From the NCBI GenBank assembly GCA_050741915.1, contig JBOGEX010000017.1, forward strand, positions 10,575 through 74,574: DNA of 64,000 nt, read 5' to 3'. The position numbers were made by a program, and so were the translations under genes. Source of the DNA: JACCTH01 sp050741915 (GTDB taxonomy: Bacteria; Actinomycetota; Acidimicrobiia; Spongiisociales; ZC4RG35). Under the pieces are notes generated by a model, which was not told the DNA's origin, ran no database searches, and saw nothing but the letters and a program-made list of their open reading frames with translations. This document shows positions 19,344 to 27,384 of this stretch, one piece after another (within the stretch, counting starts at the first letter, position 1; each line of letters begins with the position of its first letter).

Positions 19344-20032
19344 GGGCGTTGGACTTTGTCGACCTTGTTCGCAAGAGACGGATGGTCCGCAATTACCGAC
19401 CGGACCCGGTGCCGGCCGAATCCATCAGTCGAATAGTCAATGCGGCCCGCAAGGCCCCCTCGGCTGGCTTCAGCCAGGGAGTCAGTTTCATCGTTGTCAC
19501 CGAGGAATCGACTCGTAGCCAGATCGCCGATCTCGCCGGGGAGTCGAGCTATGTCGCCGGAGGGTTCGACCCTTGGGTCTCGAGAGCCCCAGCTCACATA
19601 GTGGTGGCGGTCTCGGAGCACACCTATCACAAGCGATATCGGGAAGCCGACAAGGTGCGAACTGACGGTTCCGAGATCGATTGGCCGATCCCTTTTTGGT
19701 GGGTCGACGCCGGGGCGGCGTTGATGCTCGTCCTCCTCGCTGCTGTCAACGAGGGGCTGGCGGCCGGCTTTCTCGGCGTCCATTCCATTCCCGGCCTCCG
19801 CCAGCTGCTCGGCATTCCCGCCGAGGTGACACCGCTCGGCATCATCACCGTCGGCTATCCCCTCCCGGATCGGCGCTCAGGGTCCCTCGACCGGGGATGG
19901 AAGCCAGAAGAGCAGGTAGTTCATTTCGAAAAGTGGCAGCCGGAAACTGACCTGCGAATCGGTCACCCGGCCTACCCCGACGCTGTAACGAAATTGGGAG
20001 CCGGGCTACCTGCGAGTCGTGGTGATGTCTAA
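19340..20032 (+). CDS. Nitroreductase family FMN-dependent oxidoreductase
   Basis: 230 residues from TTG 19340, overlapping the upstream stop. TTG 19349 is an alternative start. The N-terminus (FVDLVRKRRMVRNYRPDPVP) has the FMN phosphate-binding Arg pattern of nitroreductases. AARKAPSAGFSQGVSFIVV and the C-terminal GIPAEVTPLGIITVGYP complete the fold. The family reduces nitro groups, quinones or flavins with NAD(P)H, and the physiological substrate is unknown. Tight coupling to the transhydrogenase-like gene suggests a shared role in nicotinamide redox metabolism. Confidence 0.8.
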   Translation: MRALDFVDLVRKRRMVRNYRPDPVPAESISRIVNAARKAPSAGFSQGVSFIVVTEESTRSQIADLAGESSYVAGGFDPWVSRAPAHIVVAVSEHTYHKRYREADKVRTDGSEIDWPIPFWWVDAGAALMLVLLAAVNEGLAAGFLGVHSIPGLRQLLGIPAEVTPLGIITVGYPLPDRRSGSLDRGWKPEEQVVHFEKWQPETDLRIGHPAYPDAVTKLGAGLPASRGDV

Positions 20033-20840
20033 AAACAGCCCCTACGAGGATCTCCGTTCCCTGGGGGAATTCCTCCGCGACCGGGTCCCTGCAGCCATTT
20101 CCACCGACGTGGCAGCCAGGGCCGTCAGCAGGCGGCGTCCTCGGGGATCGCGGACCTGGATCGCTGTGGTTGTCACCGGCGCGCTCTTGGCTCTTTCCAA
20201 TGTGGCTTTGGCGCGGGCATCGGACCCCGCCATTCCTGGGGAGTTCCTCTATCCCCTCGACCGTGCGTACGAGTGGATTGGCGCTCGATTCGGGTCCCAG
20301 GATCTCGGTCCGGAAAGAATCAGCGAAGCGATGGAGCTCGTCGAAGCTGGCGACACCGATCGGGCATTGTCGCTAGTGAACGAGATCCTGGCAGGAGGGG
20401 CCGGAGATACCAGCCTCTCCGAGAGTGTCGATGCCCTCAGGGGCAGCGGCAACTCCCAGGATGTCCGCGATCAGGTGCGAGACCTGGTAGCCGCCGCCGC
20501 CCAGGTTCATGTAGCCGCCCAATCCGGGAACCACGACGCCCTCGGAGCCGCCATCGCCAAGGTCAAAGAAGCAGCAGCAGACATTGCCGAGACGGCTGGG
20601 AATGGTCAGCCGGCCGGAAGCAGTACAGAAAGTCCTTCGGTGACCGCTCCGGGCCAGGTGGACGATCCACCGGCAGACAGTCCGTCCGACACCGCCCCGG
20701 GCCAGGTCGACGATCCGCCGGCAGACAGTCCGTCCGACACCGCCCCAGGACAGAGCAAGAAGGCCGACAAAAACGAAGGCTCTGGAGATGGCGGGAACAA
20801 CAGCGGTCAGGGCGGCGGGCAGGGAAGCTCCAACCCATAG
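20025..20840 (+). CDS. Membrane protein with DUF5667-like domain and repeated acidic tail
   Basis: 271 residues from ATG 20025. GTG codons at 20019 and 20022 are alternatives. About 45 cytoplasmic residues precede a single membrane segment (TWIAVVVTGALLALSNVALA), then a DUF5667-like stretch (PAIPGEFLYPLDRAYEWI) and a helical region. The C-terminal tail carries two copies of a 16-residue repeat (VDDPPADSPSDTAPGQ) and a Gly/Ser/Asn end. DUF5667 proteins are often encoded beside ECF sigma factors, and one follows here, so a role in sigma control is plausible but inferred. Confidence 0.65.
   Translation: MSKNSPYEDLRSLGEFLRDRVPAAISTDVAARAVSRRRPRGSRTWIAVVVTGALLALSNVALARASDPAIPGEFLYPLDRAYEWIGARFGSQDLGPERISEAMELVEAGDTDRALSLVNEILAGGAGDTSLSESVDALRGSGNSQDVRDQVRDLVAAAAQVHVAAQSGNHDALGAAIAKVKEAAADIAETAGNGQPAGSSTESPSVTAPGQVDDPPADSPSDTAPGQVDDPPADSPSDTAPGQSKKADKNEGSGDGGNNSGQGGGQGSSNP
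20658..20753 (+). repeat. 48-bp tandem repeat, two units, within the DUF5667-like gene
   Basis: Two 48-base units (20658-20705 and 20706-20753) encode the same 16 residues, and a partial unit precedes them. They extend the extracellular Pro/Asp/Ser-rich tail, and copy number probably varies between strains. Confidence 0.8.
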
Positions 20841-20923
20841 CGCCGGAGATCACAGGTCGCAGGCAATAGTCTGTGGCGATGGCTAGGGATCTGGGGGCAG
20901 TGCATCGGCCCCTTGTTGTTTAG

Positions 20924-21472
20924 GTGTGGCCTCCGCACTCCGACACGGTCCGGCGAGCAATCGGCGGCGATTCGGGGGCTTTGACTGAGCTCCTTACTCT
21001 TGGTCATCCGCGGGTAGTCGCCTTCTTTCTCGGGCTCGGCCTCGATCGACACAACGCCGACGAACTCGCCGCCGAGACCGCCGAGGCGATCGTGAAGGGG
21101 ATTCCCCAGCTCAGGGAACCGCAGGCCTTTGAAGCATGGTTTTGGTCGATTGCCCGCAACCGTCTCCGCAACTTCTACCGACGTCGTCGCAGCGCCCGCC
21201 CGACAGACGCCATGATTTCTCCGGCGACGCCGGAAGAGCTTTCGATCGAGAAGGAGGAGCACCGCCGGATTCTGGCCGCCCTCGCCCAGCTCTCACCTCG
21301 CGACCGCGAACTGCTCTGGCTGCGCGAGGTCGAAGGCCTTGACTACGGAGAAATCGGAGGACGGCTCGGTAGCGCGATTGGGACCATCCGAGTGGCGATC
21401 CATCGAGCAAGACGAAGACTCGAGGAGATCTACCAGCAGGGCGAGGCCGAGCGGCCGCATCTCAAGACCTAG
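20924..21472 (+). CDS. ECF-type RNA polymerase sigma factor
   Basis: 182 residues from GTG 20924. Region 2 (about 25-90) contains DELAAETAEAIVKGI and FEAWFWSIARNRLRNFYRR, which bind core polymerase and the -10 element. Region 4 (about 115-170) contains LSPRDRELLWLREVEGLDY and the helix-turn-helix AIGTIRVAIHRARRRLEE for -35 recognition. No classical zinc anti-sigma gene follows. The DUF5667-like membrane protein just upstream is the only candidate partner. Confidence 0.9.
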   Translation: MWPPHSDTVRRAIGGDSGALTELLTLGHPRVVAFFLGLGLDRHNADELAAETAEAIVKGIPQLREPQAFEAWFWSIARNRLRNFYRRRRSARPTDAMISPATPEELSIEKEEHRRILAALAQLSPRDRELLWLREVEGLDYGEIGGRLGSAIGTIRVAIHRARRRLEEIYQQGEAERPHLKT

Positions 21473-21518
21473 CCAAAGGATCCTTGTCTCGAACGGTTGT
21501 TCGATTTAGGGTGCGAGC

Positions 21519-23165
21519 GTGCGTCAGCTCACCCTGGACGACCTCGGTACGCCGCTTCATGACGTCACCTTCTGCGTCCTCGACCTCGAAACCACGGGAG
21601 GATCGCCTCTTAGTTGCGTAATTACTGAGATCGGAGCGGTCAAATATCGCGGCGGGGAGTTGGTGGGGTCTTTCGCCACCCTCGTCAACCCCGGGACCGG
21701 CATCCCTCCCTTCATCACGATCCTCACCGGCATCACCCAACAGATGGTTCTGGCCGCTCCCCCGATCGAATCCGCCCTCCCCCCTTTTCTCGAGTTCTGC
21801 CGGGGGACGGTGATCGTCGGGCATAACGTCCGTTTCGATCTTTCGTTCCTCGACTCGGCCTGCCGCCGTCTCGACTATCCACTGGTGGGCTCGGAGCCGG
21901 CCGGGCGTCGGCACGTCGACACCGTCGGCCTGGCGCGCCGACTGATCCGTCCCGAGGTCCGTGACCTCACCCTTGCCACCCTCGCCCGCTACTTTCGCTC
22001 GCCCGCTCCGCCGATTCATCGAGCATTGGAGGATGCTCAAGCCACCGCCTGGGTCTTTCACTCCTTGCTCGAACGGGCCGGAACACTGGGCGTTACCGGT
22101 CTCGATGAGCTCCTGATCCTCCCCACCGCCCGGGGATCGAGCTACTACTCGAAGCTCCACCTCACCGACGCTCTCCCCCGCCGGCCCGGGGTCTACATGT
22201 TCCGTGACCGCGATGGTGAGATCATCTACGTGGGCAAGGCCGACAACCTCCGGACCCGAGTCCGCAGTTACTTCTACGGTGACGAACGACGTCGCATCGC
22301 CGACCTTCTCCGTCAGCTCCATCGGATCGAATATCGGATCTGCGCCCACAGCCTCGAATCCGAGATAACGGAACTGCGATTGATCCATGCTCATCGACCC
22401 CGGTTCAACCAGCGTTCGCGGCCACCGCGTCGGACCCTCTTTGTCCGCCTGACGGAAGAACAGTTCCCCCGCCTCTCCGTTGCCCACAAGCTGGCAAGCA
22501 AAGGGCGCATGTGGCTGGGGCCTTTTCGCTCCAAACGTTCGGCCGACCTCGTGGTGGAAGCCCTGTGGGCATCTACTCAACTGCGGCGCTGTGCCGGCCC
22601 CGCCGGCAGCCGAGAGGGTCCGTGCGCTCCCGGGCAAATGGGGGTGGCACTCTGCCCGTGCGCAGGAGGCTTGAGCCCCGAGTCTTACGGCCAGGTCATC
22701 AACACGATCGTTGCCGCCCTCGATCACGACCCGGGCCTGGTTTTGGACCCGATCGCTACGAAGATGCGACGCCTCGCCGCGGAGCGCAGGTTCGAGGAAG
22801 CGGCGCAGATGCGCGACCGTCATCGGGCATTGGCGCGAGCCCTCGAAAGAGCCCGGGCCTGGCATGCGCTGTCGAGTGCGGGCACAGTCGAATTGGAGAG
22901 CAACGCTGGCGAGCGCGTAGTGATTGACCACGGCCGGCTGGTGGCAGCTTGGAAGTCCACCGACCCGCCTCCGTTGCTGGCGTCGCCAATCGCCGGGGCA
23001 GAAGACGACTCGGCACCAGCCTTTCCGGTGCCACCGACCATGGATGCAGCGGAAGAGGCACATCTGATCTGGCAATGGATGACCGATGGTCGGGTCCGGG
23101 TGCTCGAGTCAAGCGGACCGCTCGCCCTTCCGGCAGCTCCGATTCCTCACCTGACCGCCGCTTGA
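21519..23165 (+). CDS. DEDD 3'-5' exonuclease fused to GIY-YIG (UvrC/Cho-like) nuclease
   Basis: 548 residues from GTG 21519, with TAGGGT ending six bases upstream (leaderless). The N-terminal DnaQ-like exonuclease has Exo I (FCVLDLETTGGSP), Exo II (VIVGHNVRFDLSFLD) and Exo III (HRALEDAQATAWVF) with the DEDD acids. A GIY-YIG domain at ~residues 220-300 shows RRPGVYMFRDRDGEIIYVGK. A UvrC-like UVR segment follows near 425 (RRLAAERRFEEAAQMRDRHR). The fusion is known in actinobacteria and presumed to act in DNA repair. A long minus-strand open frame over the same region is its shadow. Confidence 0.88.
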   Translation: MRQLTLDDLGTPLHDVTFCVLDLETTGGSPLSCVITEIGAVKYRGGELVGSFATLVNPGTGIPPFITILTGITQQMVLAAPPIESALPPFLEFCRGTVIVGHNVRFDLSFLDSACRRLDYPLVGSEPAGRRHVDTVGLARRLIRPEVRDLTLATLARYFRSPAPPIHRALEDAQATAWVFHSLLERAGTLGVTGLDELLILPTARGSSYYSKLHLTDALPRRPGVYMFRDRDGEIIYVGKADNLRTRVRSYFYGDERRRIADLLRQLHRIEYRICAHSLESEITELRLIHAHRPRFNQRSRPPRRTLFVRLTEEQFPRLSVAHKLASKGRMWLGPFRSKRSADLVVEALWASTQLRRCAGPAGSREGPCAPGQMGVALCPCAGGLSPESYGQVINTIVAALDHDPGLVLDPIATKMRRLAAERRFEEAAQMRDRHRALARALERARAWHALSSAGTVELESNAGERVVIDHGRLVAAWKSTDPPPLLASPIAGAEDDSAPAFPVPPTMDAAEEAHLIWQWMTDGRVRVLESSGPLALPAAPIPHLTAA

Positions 23166-23187
23166 CCCGTTCCTAGCATCGATCCGA

Positions 23188-25221
23188 ATGAGATTCATCG
23201 TCCGCCCCGGCGACGATCCTGTGGCTCGGGCCGATACCACTCTGCTCAAAGCGCTCGGCCTGCCCTACGGAGGGGTGCTGAAGGTCGGCAGGACCCACGT
23301 CCTCGTGCAGGGAGGTGAGACCACCGACAGCACCGCCCTCCATCTCGGACCGACCGCCATCGCCAACGCCGGAGCGTTGGTGGGTCAGTCGGTCGATGCC
23401 GTTCGGGCCGTGCTCGGCAACGCGGCGGTGGTGAGGATGAATGGGGCGACGCTGCAGGCCGATCCCAAGGTCATAGTTCGAGCCTGGCAGGGAAGGCCGA
23501 TCTCCAACGGCGACAAGATGACCATTCCTGCCTCTTACCTCGAGGGCGGTGAGCCGTTGGTTCTCCACGTTGCCCAGGTCGAGCCGGGCGGGGCCGGCCT
23601 CGTTGGCGCCGGGACTCGTTTCGTGGCAGGCAACGAGATCGTGCCGCCGGCGCCGGAAACCGGAGCAAGTACCCCGTCGCCCAGAGGCGATGAAGGGGCT
23701 CCAACCTCATCGGGACCGACAAGGAGCGAAGCGCTCCTGGCGGGTCTCGATGATCAGAAAGATCTTCTCGCCGGCTGGCTCTCGCTCCTGACCTCGAGTG
23801 ATGACTTGCCCTCGGCGTGGGGCCTTCCCCGAGTGGCCGGCATCCTCCTCGAGGGACCGCAGGGGTGCGGCAAGTCCGAGCTGGTGGCCGCGGCCGCCGC
23901 CGAGGCTTCGGCCAGCGTCTACGAGGTTTCCCTCGATCAGGTTTTCAAGCCGGAGAAACTTCTCGACGTCCTCGAAGCCGCCATCCGCACCACCGCCGCC
24001 CCGGCCGTGATTTTCGTCGACCGGCTCGAAGCCGTTTCCGGGGACGAAGGCATGGCCCCATTTCGGACTCAGATGGCTGCAGTCCTGCGATGGTTCCTCG
24101 ATTCGCTGGCCCGAAAGCCGGGCCGCGCCTGTGTCATCGGATGTTCGTCCCGAGCCGCCATGGATCCGGCGGTCGCCTCCAGTCCCTTGCTCCCCCGGGC
24201 CTTGACGATTCCTCCCCCCGACCTCAATCGCCGTCGGCTCCTGTTCGAGGCCGCCCTCTCGCGGGTCCCCACCGCAGAGATTGACTACGCCCTGCTGGCC
24301 GGTCGCTCGGCGGGTTTCAGCGGGACCGACGTCGTCGCCGCGGTAATCCAGGCTTCGACCCGTCTCGCCCGCACTCCCGGTGCCCGACTGACCAATGACG
24401 ACCTCGTCGAAGCCATCCGGGACACCACGCCCTCGCTCGGATCTCTTTCGTTGGGAGAGATGCCCAACTACGGATTCGACCAGGTGGCCAACCTGGAAGA
24501 GGTCAAACAGCGCCTGATCGAAGCCGTGGTCTGGCCAATCACCGATCCCGAGCGGTTCCAGAGCATGGGCATCGATCCCCCGCGGGGCATCCTGCTCTAC
24601 GGCCCCCCCGGCACCGGCAAGACCTTCGTCGTCCGGGCCCTGGCCCACGAAGCTGGGAGTGCCTTCTTTCCGGTCAAAGGGGCCGAACTCCTGGACAAGT
24701 ACGTCGGCGAATCGGAAAGGGCGGTCCGCGAGCTCTTCAGCCGGGCCCGAGCGGCGGCGCCCGCGATCATCTTCTTCGATGAGATCGACGCCCTGGCACC
24801 AGTCCGGGGTCGTTCCACCACCACTGTCACCGACTCCGTCGTGGCTGCCCTCCTCACCGAGATGGATGGGATCGGGGAGCGAGGAAATGTGGCCGTGATC
24901 GGGGCCACCAACCGAGCAGATCTCATCGACTCTGCATTGCTACGGGCAGGTCGCTTCGAAACCCAGATCGAGATCGGGCTTCCAGATGTCGACGCCCGCC
25001 GGGCTTTGATCGATCTGTCAGATGTTCCCTTTGCGGAGGACATCGATAAGAGCAAGCTGGCCGAGGTGACCGAAGGGATGTCCATGGCCGACTTGGCCGG
25101 GGTACTTCGGGAAGCGGCCCTCGCCGCCCTGAGGGCAGATCCCAAGGCCCGGCAGGTCGAATGGCCCCACCTCATCTCGGCGATCAAGCGCTGGCAGTCG
25201 TCGCAGGCAGCCGCCGGTTAG
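23188..25221 (+). CDS. Cdc48-like AAA+ ATPase of actinobacteria (Cpa-like)
   Basis: 677 residues from ATG 23188 (TAGCAT ends eight bases upstream). An N-terminal Cdc48-N-like double-psi barrel spans about 1-145, and a Pro/Ser linker leads to two AAA modules. D1 has Walker A GPQGCGKSE near 225, but Walker B reads VIFVDRLEA, with Arg where the catalytic Glu belongs, so D1 probably binds but does not hydrolyse ATP. D2 has an intact Walker A (GPPGTGKTF, ~472), Walker B (IIFFDEIDA) and sensor (GATNRADLIDSALLRAGRFE). Cpa proteins are described as interactors of the actinobacterial proteasome, so a role in unfolding substrates is expected. Confidence 0.88.
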   Translation: MRFIVRPGDDPVARADTTLLKALGLPYGGVLKVGRTHVLVQGGETTDSTALHLGPTAIANAGALVGQSVDAVRAVLGNAAVVRMNGATLQADPKVIVRAWQGRPISNGDKMTIPASYLEGGEPLVLHVAQVEPGGAGLVGAGTRFVAGNEIVPPAPETGASTPSPRGDEGAPTSSGPTRSEALLAGLDDQKDLLAGWLSLLTSSDDLPSAWGLPRVAGILLEGPQGCGKSELVAAAAAEASASVYEVSLDQVFKPEKLLDVLEAAIRTTAAPAVIFVDRLEAVSGDEGMAPFRTQMAAVLRWFLDSLARKPGRACVIGCSSRAAMDPAVASSPLLPRALTIPPPDLNRRRLLFEAALSRVPTAEIDYALLAGRSAGFSGTDVVAAVIQASTRLARTPGARLTNDDLVEAIRDTTPSLGSLSLGEMPNYGFDQVANLEEVKQRLIEAVVWPITDPERFQSMGIDPPRGILLYGPPGTGKTFVVRALAHEAGSAFFPVKGAELLDKYVGESERAVRELFSRARAAAPAIIFFDEIDALAPVRGRSTTTVTDSVVAALLTEMDGIGERGNVAVIGATNRADLIDSALLRAGRFETQIEIGLPDVDARRALIDLSDVPFAEDIDKSKLAEVTEGMSMADLAGVLREAALAALRADPKARQVEWPHLISAIKRWQSSQAAAG

Positions 25222-25265
25222 AGACAACTCTTCCTAACTACGAGGATCACCGATACTTTCCCCGA

Positions 25266-26837
25266 ATGCAGCCCCAGGGACTGACGCCGCGGCAGAAGAA
25301 TTGGCCGACCAGCGCCATCGTCGTCACGTTGGTCCTTGCTTTGCTCTTGGGCCTCTTTGGTGTCCTCGGGGTGGTCGGAATGGTCACCATCGGCCGTCTC
25401 AACAACGAGGTCGAAGATCTTTCCAACCAACTCGTGGCCGCCGAGGGTCGCATCGCCGATCTGGAGGATGATCTCGCCTCGGCCCAGAGGAAGGGGACAG
25501 TTTCCGGGCTCGAAGACCTGCTCGGTGGCCTCCTGGGCGGCGAAGGTGCGACCGGGTTGGAAGATCTTCTGGGTGATCTGCTCGGAGGAGGCGGTGGCGA
25601 GCTCGGGGACCTTTTCGGAGGTGAGGATCCCCTCGGTGGGCTGCTCGGTGGCTTGGGCAGCACCGATCTCACCGCCTGCCTGACCTCGGCTCCGGGAGCA
25701 ATCGAGATCTCCGAGGACGACCTCGAAACCCAGATCGACGATATTGCCGCGGCCGTCTCCGATCTCCGGGAGTTGGATTTCCCCAGCGAGGTGGAACCGA
25801 TCTTTGTCAGTACCGAGGAGATGGGCGACCGGGTGCGCGATCTTGCCGGCGAAGCGATGCCGGCGGATGTGATCGAATTCGATACCCGGCTGTGGGTTGC
25901 CCTGCGGATGATTGACCCTTCCTTCGACCTGGTCGCCACACAACTCGATCTGCTCGACTCTGCCGTTGCGGGCTATTACGACCCCGAAACCGGCGATCTG
26001 GTCGTCGCCACTAATGCGGTGGATTCGCCATTGGGGCCAACCGATCAGGTCACCCTCGCCCACGAGCTGATCCACGCCCTCACCGATGCCCGATTGAACT
26101 TTCCCGACCTCATCGACGATCCCCGCGCCGACCCCGAACCGGCCCGAGCGATTCAGGCCTTGATCGAAGGCGACGCCACCCTCGGCATGCAGCAGTTCTC
26201 TCTCGGAGCACTCGACCTGATGGATCAGTTCGGGGTGATCCTCGATCCGCGTCTCGCCGCCTCGCAAGCAGACCTGGAAGATGTGCCCTATCTCTTGTCG
26301 AACGGTCTGCAACTTCCCTACCTCGAGGGGATGAGCTTTGCCTGCTCGCTCTACTCCGAGGGTGGATGGGACGCGGTCGACTCCGCGTACGACGCTCCTC
26401 CGATGACGACCGCCGAAATTCTGTTCCCAGAGCTCTACGTCCACGGCTTCGAACCGCAGACCCCTGCCGGCGCTAGGACGCCAGGCGAGGGATGGGAGGA
26501 GCTGCGAACGGTCGGCTTCGGCGCCGTCGACCTTTTGAACCTCTTCGCGGCTCCCGCCGACCACCCTGAAGCCGCCCTCTCCGAGGTCCGGGAACGGGTC
26601 CGTTCCTGGGCCGGAGGGACCGCCACTGTTTGGGATCGGGGCACCGACACTGCGGTCTTACTCAACCTCGTCGACAGTGGCGACGGTTCCCCTTTGCTCT
26701 GCGACTCCATGACCGAGTGGAAGGAAGTCGCGTTCACCGGCTCCGACCTCGCCAACGTCGTGATCGATTGTGAAAGCGACGCCGTCCGAGTCGGCATCGC
26801 TCCCGGGCCCGAAATTGCATCCTCTCTTGTTGGCTAG
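25266..26837 (+). CDS. Membrane-anchored predicted zinc metallopeptidase (HELIH)
   Basis: 523 residues from ATG 25266. TACTTT ends six bases upstream, suggesting a leaderless mRNA. One N-terminal membrane segment (IVVTLVLALLLGLFGVLGVV) is followed by a coiled coil (~45-80) and a low-complexity Gly/Leu/Asp repeat (GLEDLLGGLLGG, ~85-140). The extracellular domain has VTLAHELIHALTD at ~265, an HExxH zinc motif, and LIEGDATLGMQ about 35 residues later, as a possible third ligand (gluzincin style). I know of no named family with this layout, so the call rests on the motif. It is followed closely by a TlpA-like lipoprotein. Confidence 0.6.
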   Translation: MQPQGLTPRQKNWPTSAIVVTLVLALLLGLFGVLGVVGMVTIGRLNNEVEDLSNQLVAAEGRIADLEDDLASAQRKGTVSGLEDLLGGLLGGEGATGLEDLLGDLLGGGGGELGDLFGGEDPLGGLLGGLGSTDLTACLTSAPGAIEISEDDLETQIDDIAAAVSDLRELDFPSEVEPIFVSTEEMGDRVRDLAGEAMPADVIEFDTRLWVALRMIDPSFDLVATQLDLLDSAVAGYYDPETGDLVVATNAVDSPLGPTDQVTLAHELIHALTDARLNFPDLIDDPRADPEPARAIQALIEGDATLGMQQFSLGALDLMDQFGVILDPRLAASQADLEDVPYLLSNGLQLPYLEGMSFACSLYSEGGWDAVDSAYDAPPMTTAEILFPELYVHGFEPQTPAGARTPGEGWEELRTVGFGAVDLLNLFAAPADHPEAALSEVRERVRSWAGGTATVWDRGTDTAVLLNLVDSGDGSPLLCDSMTEWKEVAFTGSDLANVVIDCESDAVRVGIAPGPEIASSLVG

Positions 26838-27303
26838 ATCGACAACTGCGATCTTCCTGCTTGCCCTCCTAGTGGGAGGGTGTAGCGGCGAAACGGCGTC
26901 GTCGGAGGAGAACCTGCCGGAGATGGACTTGGCCGCCTTTCGTAACCAGCTCGAGTCGTCTGATCGACCGGCGGTGGTCAATGTCTGGGCATCGTGGTGT
27001 CTGCCCTGTCGCGAAGAGGCACCGCTTTTTACCTCGGCCCACGCCGAATACGGAGACCGGGTCGACTTTTACGGGATCGCCTACAACGACAACCAGCCAG
27101 GAGCCCGGCAGTTCCTGGCCGAGTTCGACCTGCCGTTCGTTCACTACTTCGATTTCGACGGGGACGCTCTGGTCGAGTTCGGAGGGATCGGCGTTCCCCG
27201 GACCTACTTCTTCGCCCCGGGAGGAGAGTTGGTGGACACGCACAACGGGGTCATCACCGGCGATGTGCTGACCGAGGAGATCGAGAACCTTCTGCGAACC
27301 TAA
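26815..27303 (+). CDS. TlpA/ResA-like thioredoxin-fold lipoprotein
   Basis: 162 residues from TTG 26815, an alternative to GTG 26770. It overlaps the end of the metallopeptidase gene. A signal peptide ends in the lipobox LLVGGC. The thioredoxin fold carries the redox motif ASWCLPCREE near residue 65 and the cis-proline region GIGVPRTYFF. Such proteins reduce extracytoplasmic disulfides, for example during cytochrome c maturation, or report oxidative state. Overlap with the metallopeptidase suggests co-translation and perhaps redox care of its domain (inference). Confidence 0.82.
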   Translation: MHPLLLARSTTAIFLLALLVGGCSGETASSEENLPEMDLAAFRNQLESSDRPAVVNVWASWCLPCREEAPLFTSAHAEYGDRVDFYGIAYNDNQPGARQFLAEFDLPFVHYFDFDGDALVEFGGIGVPRTYFFAPGGELVDTHNGVITGDVLTEEIENLLRT

Positions 27304-27384
27304 TGCTCTGTGCTGCGGTTTCCGCAGAAGATTGCATTCAGTTTGCTCGGCGCCATAAGAGGCGCGCACAGATAGCCTCTGCCG

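Noticed and set aside
21462..23075. 537-codon open frame on the minus strand
   Set aside because: It is fully antisense to the exonuclease/GIY-YIG gene, whose motifs are unambiguous. Long antisense frames are common at this GC content.
25218..26564. 448-codon minus-strand frame opposite the metallopeptidase
   Set aside because: Antisense to a gene with signal anchor, zinc motif and its own promoter-like box; no recognisable motifs of its own.
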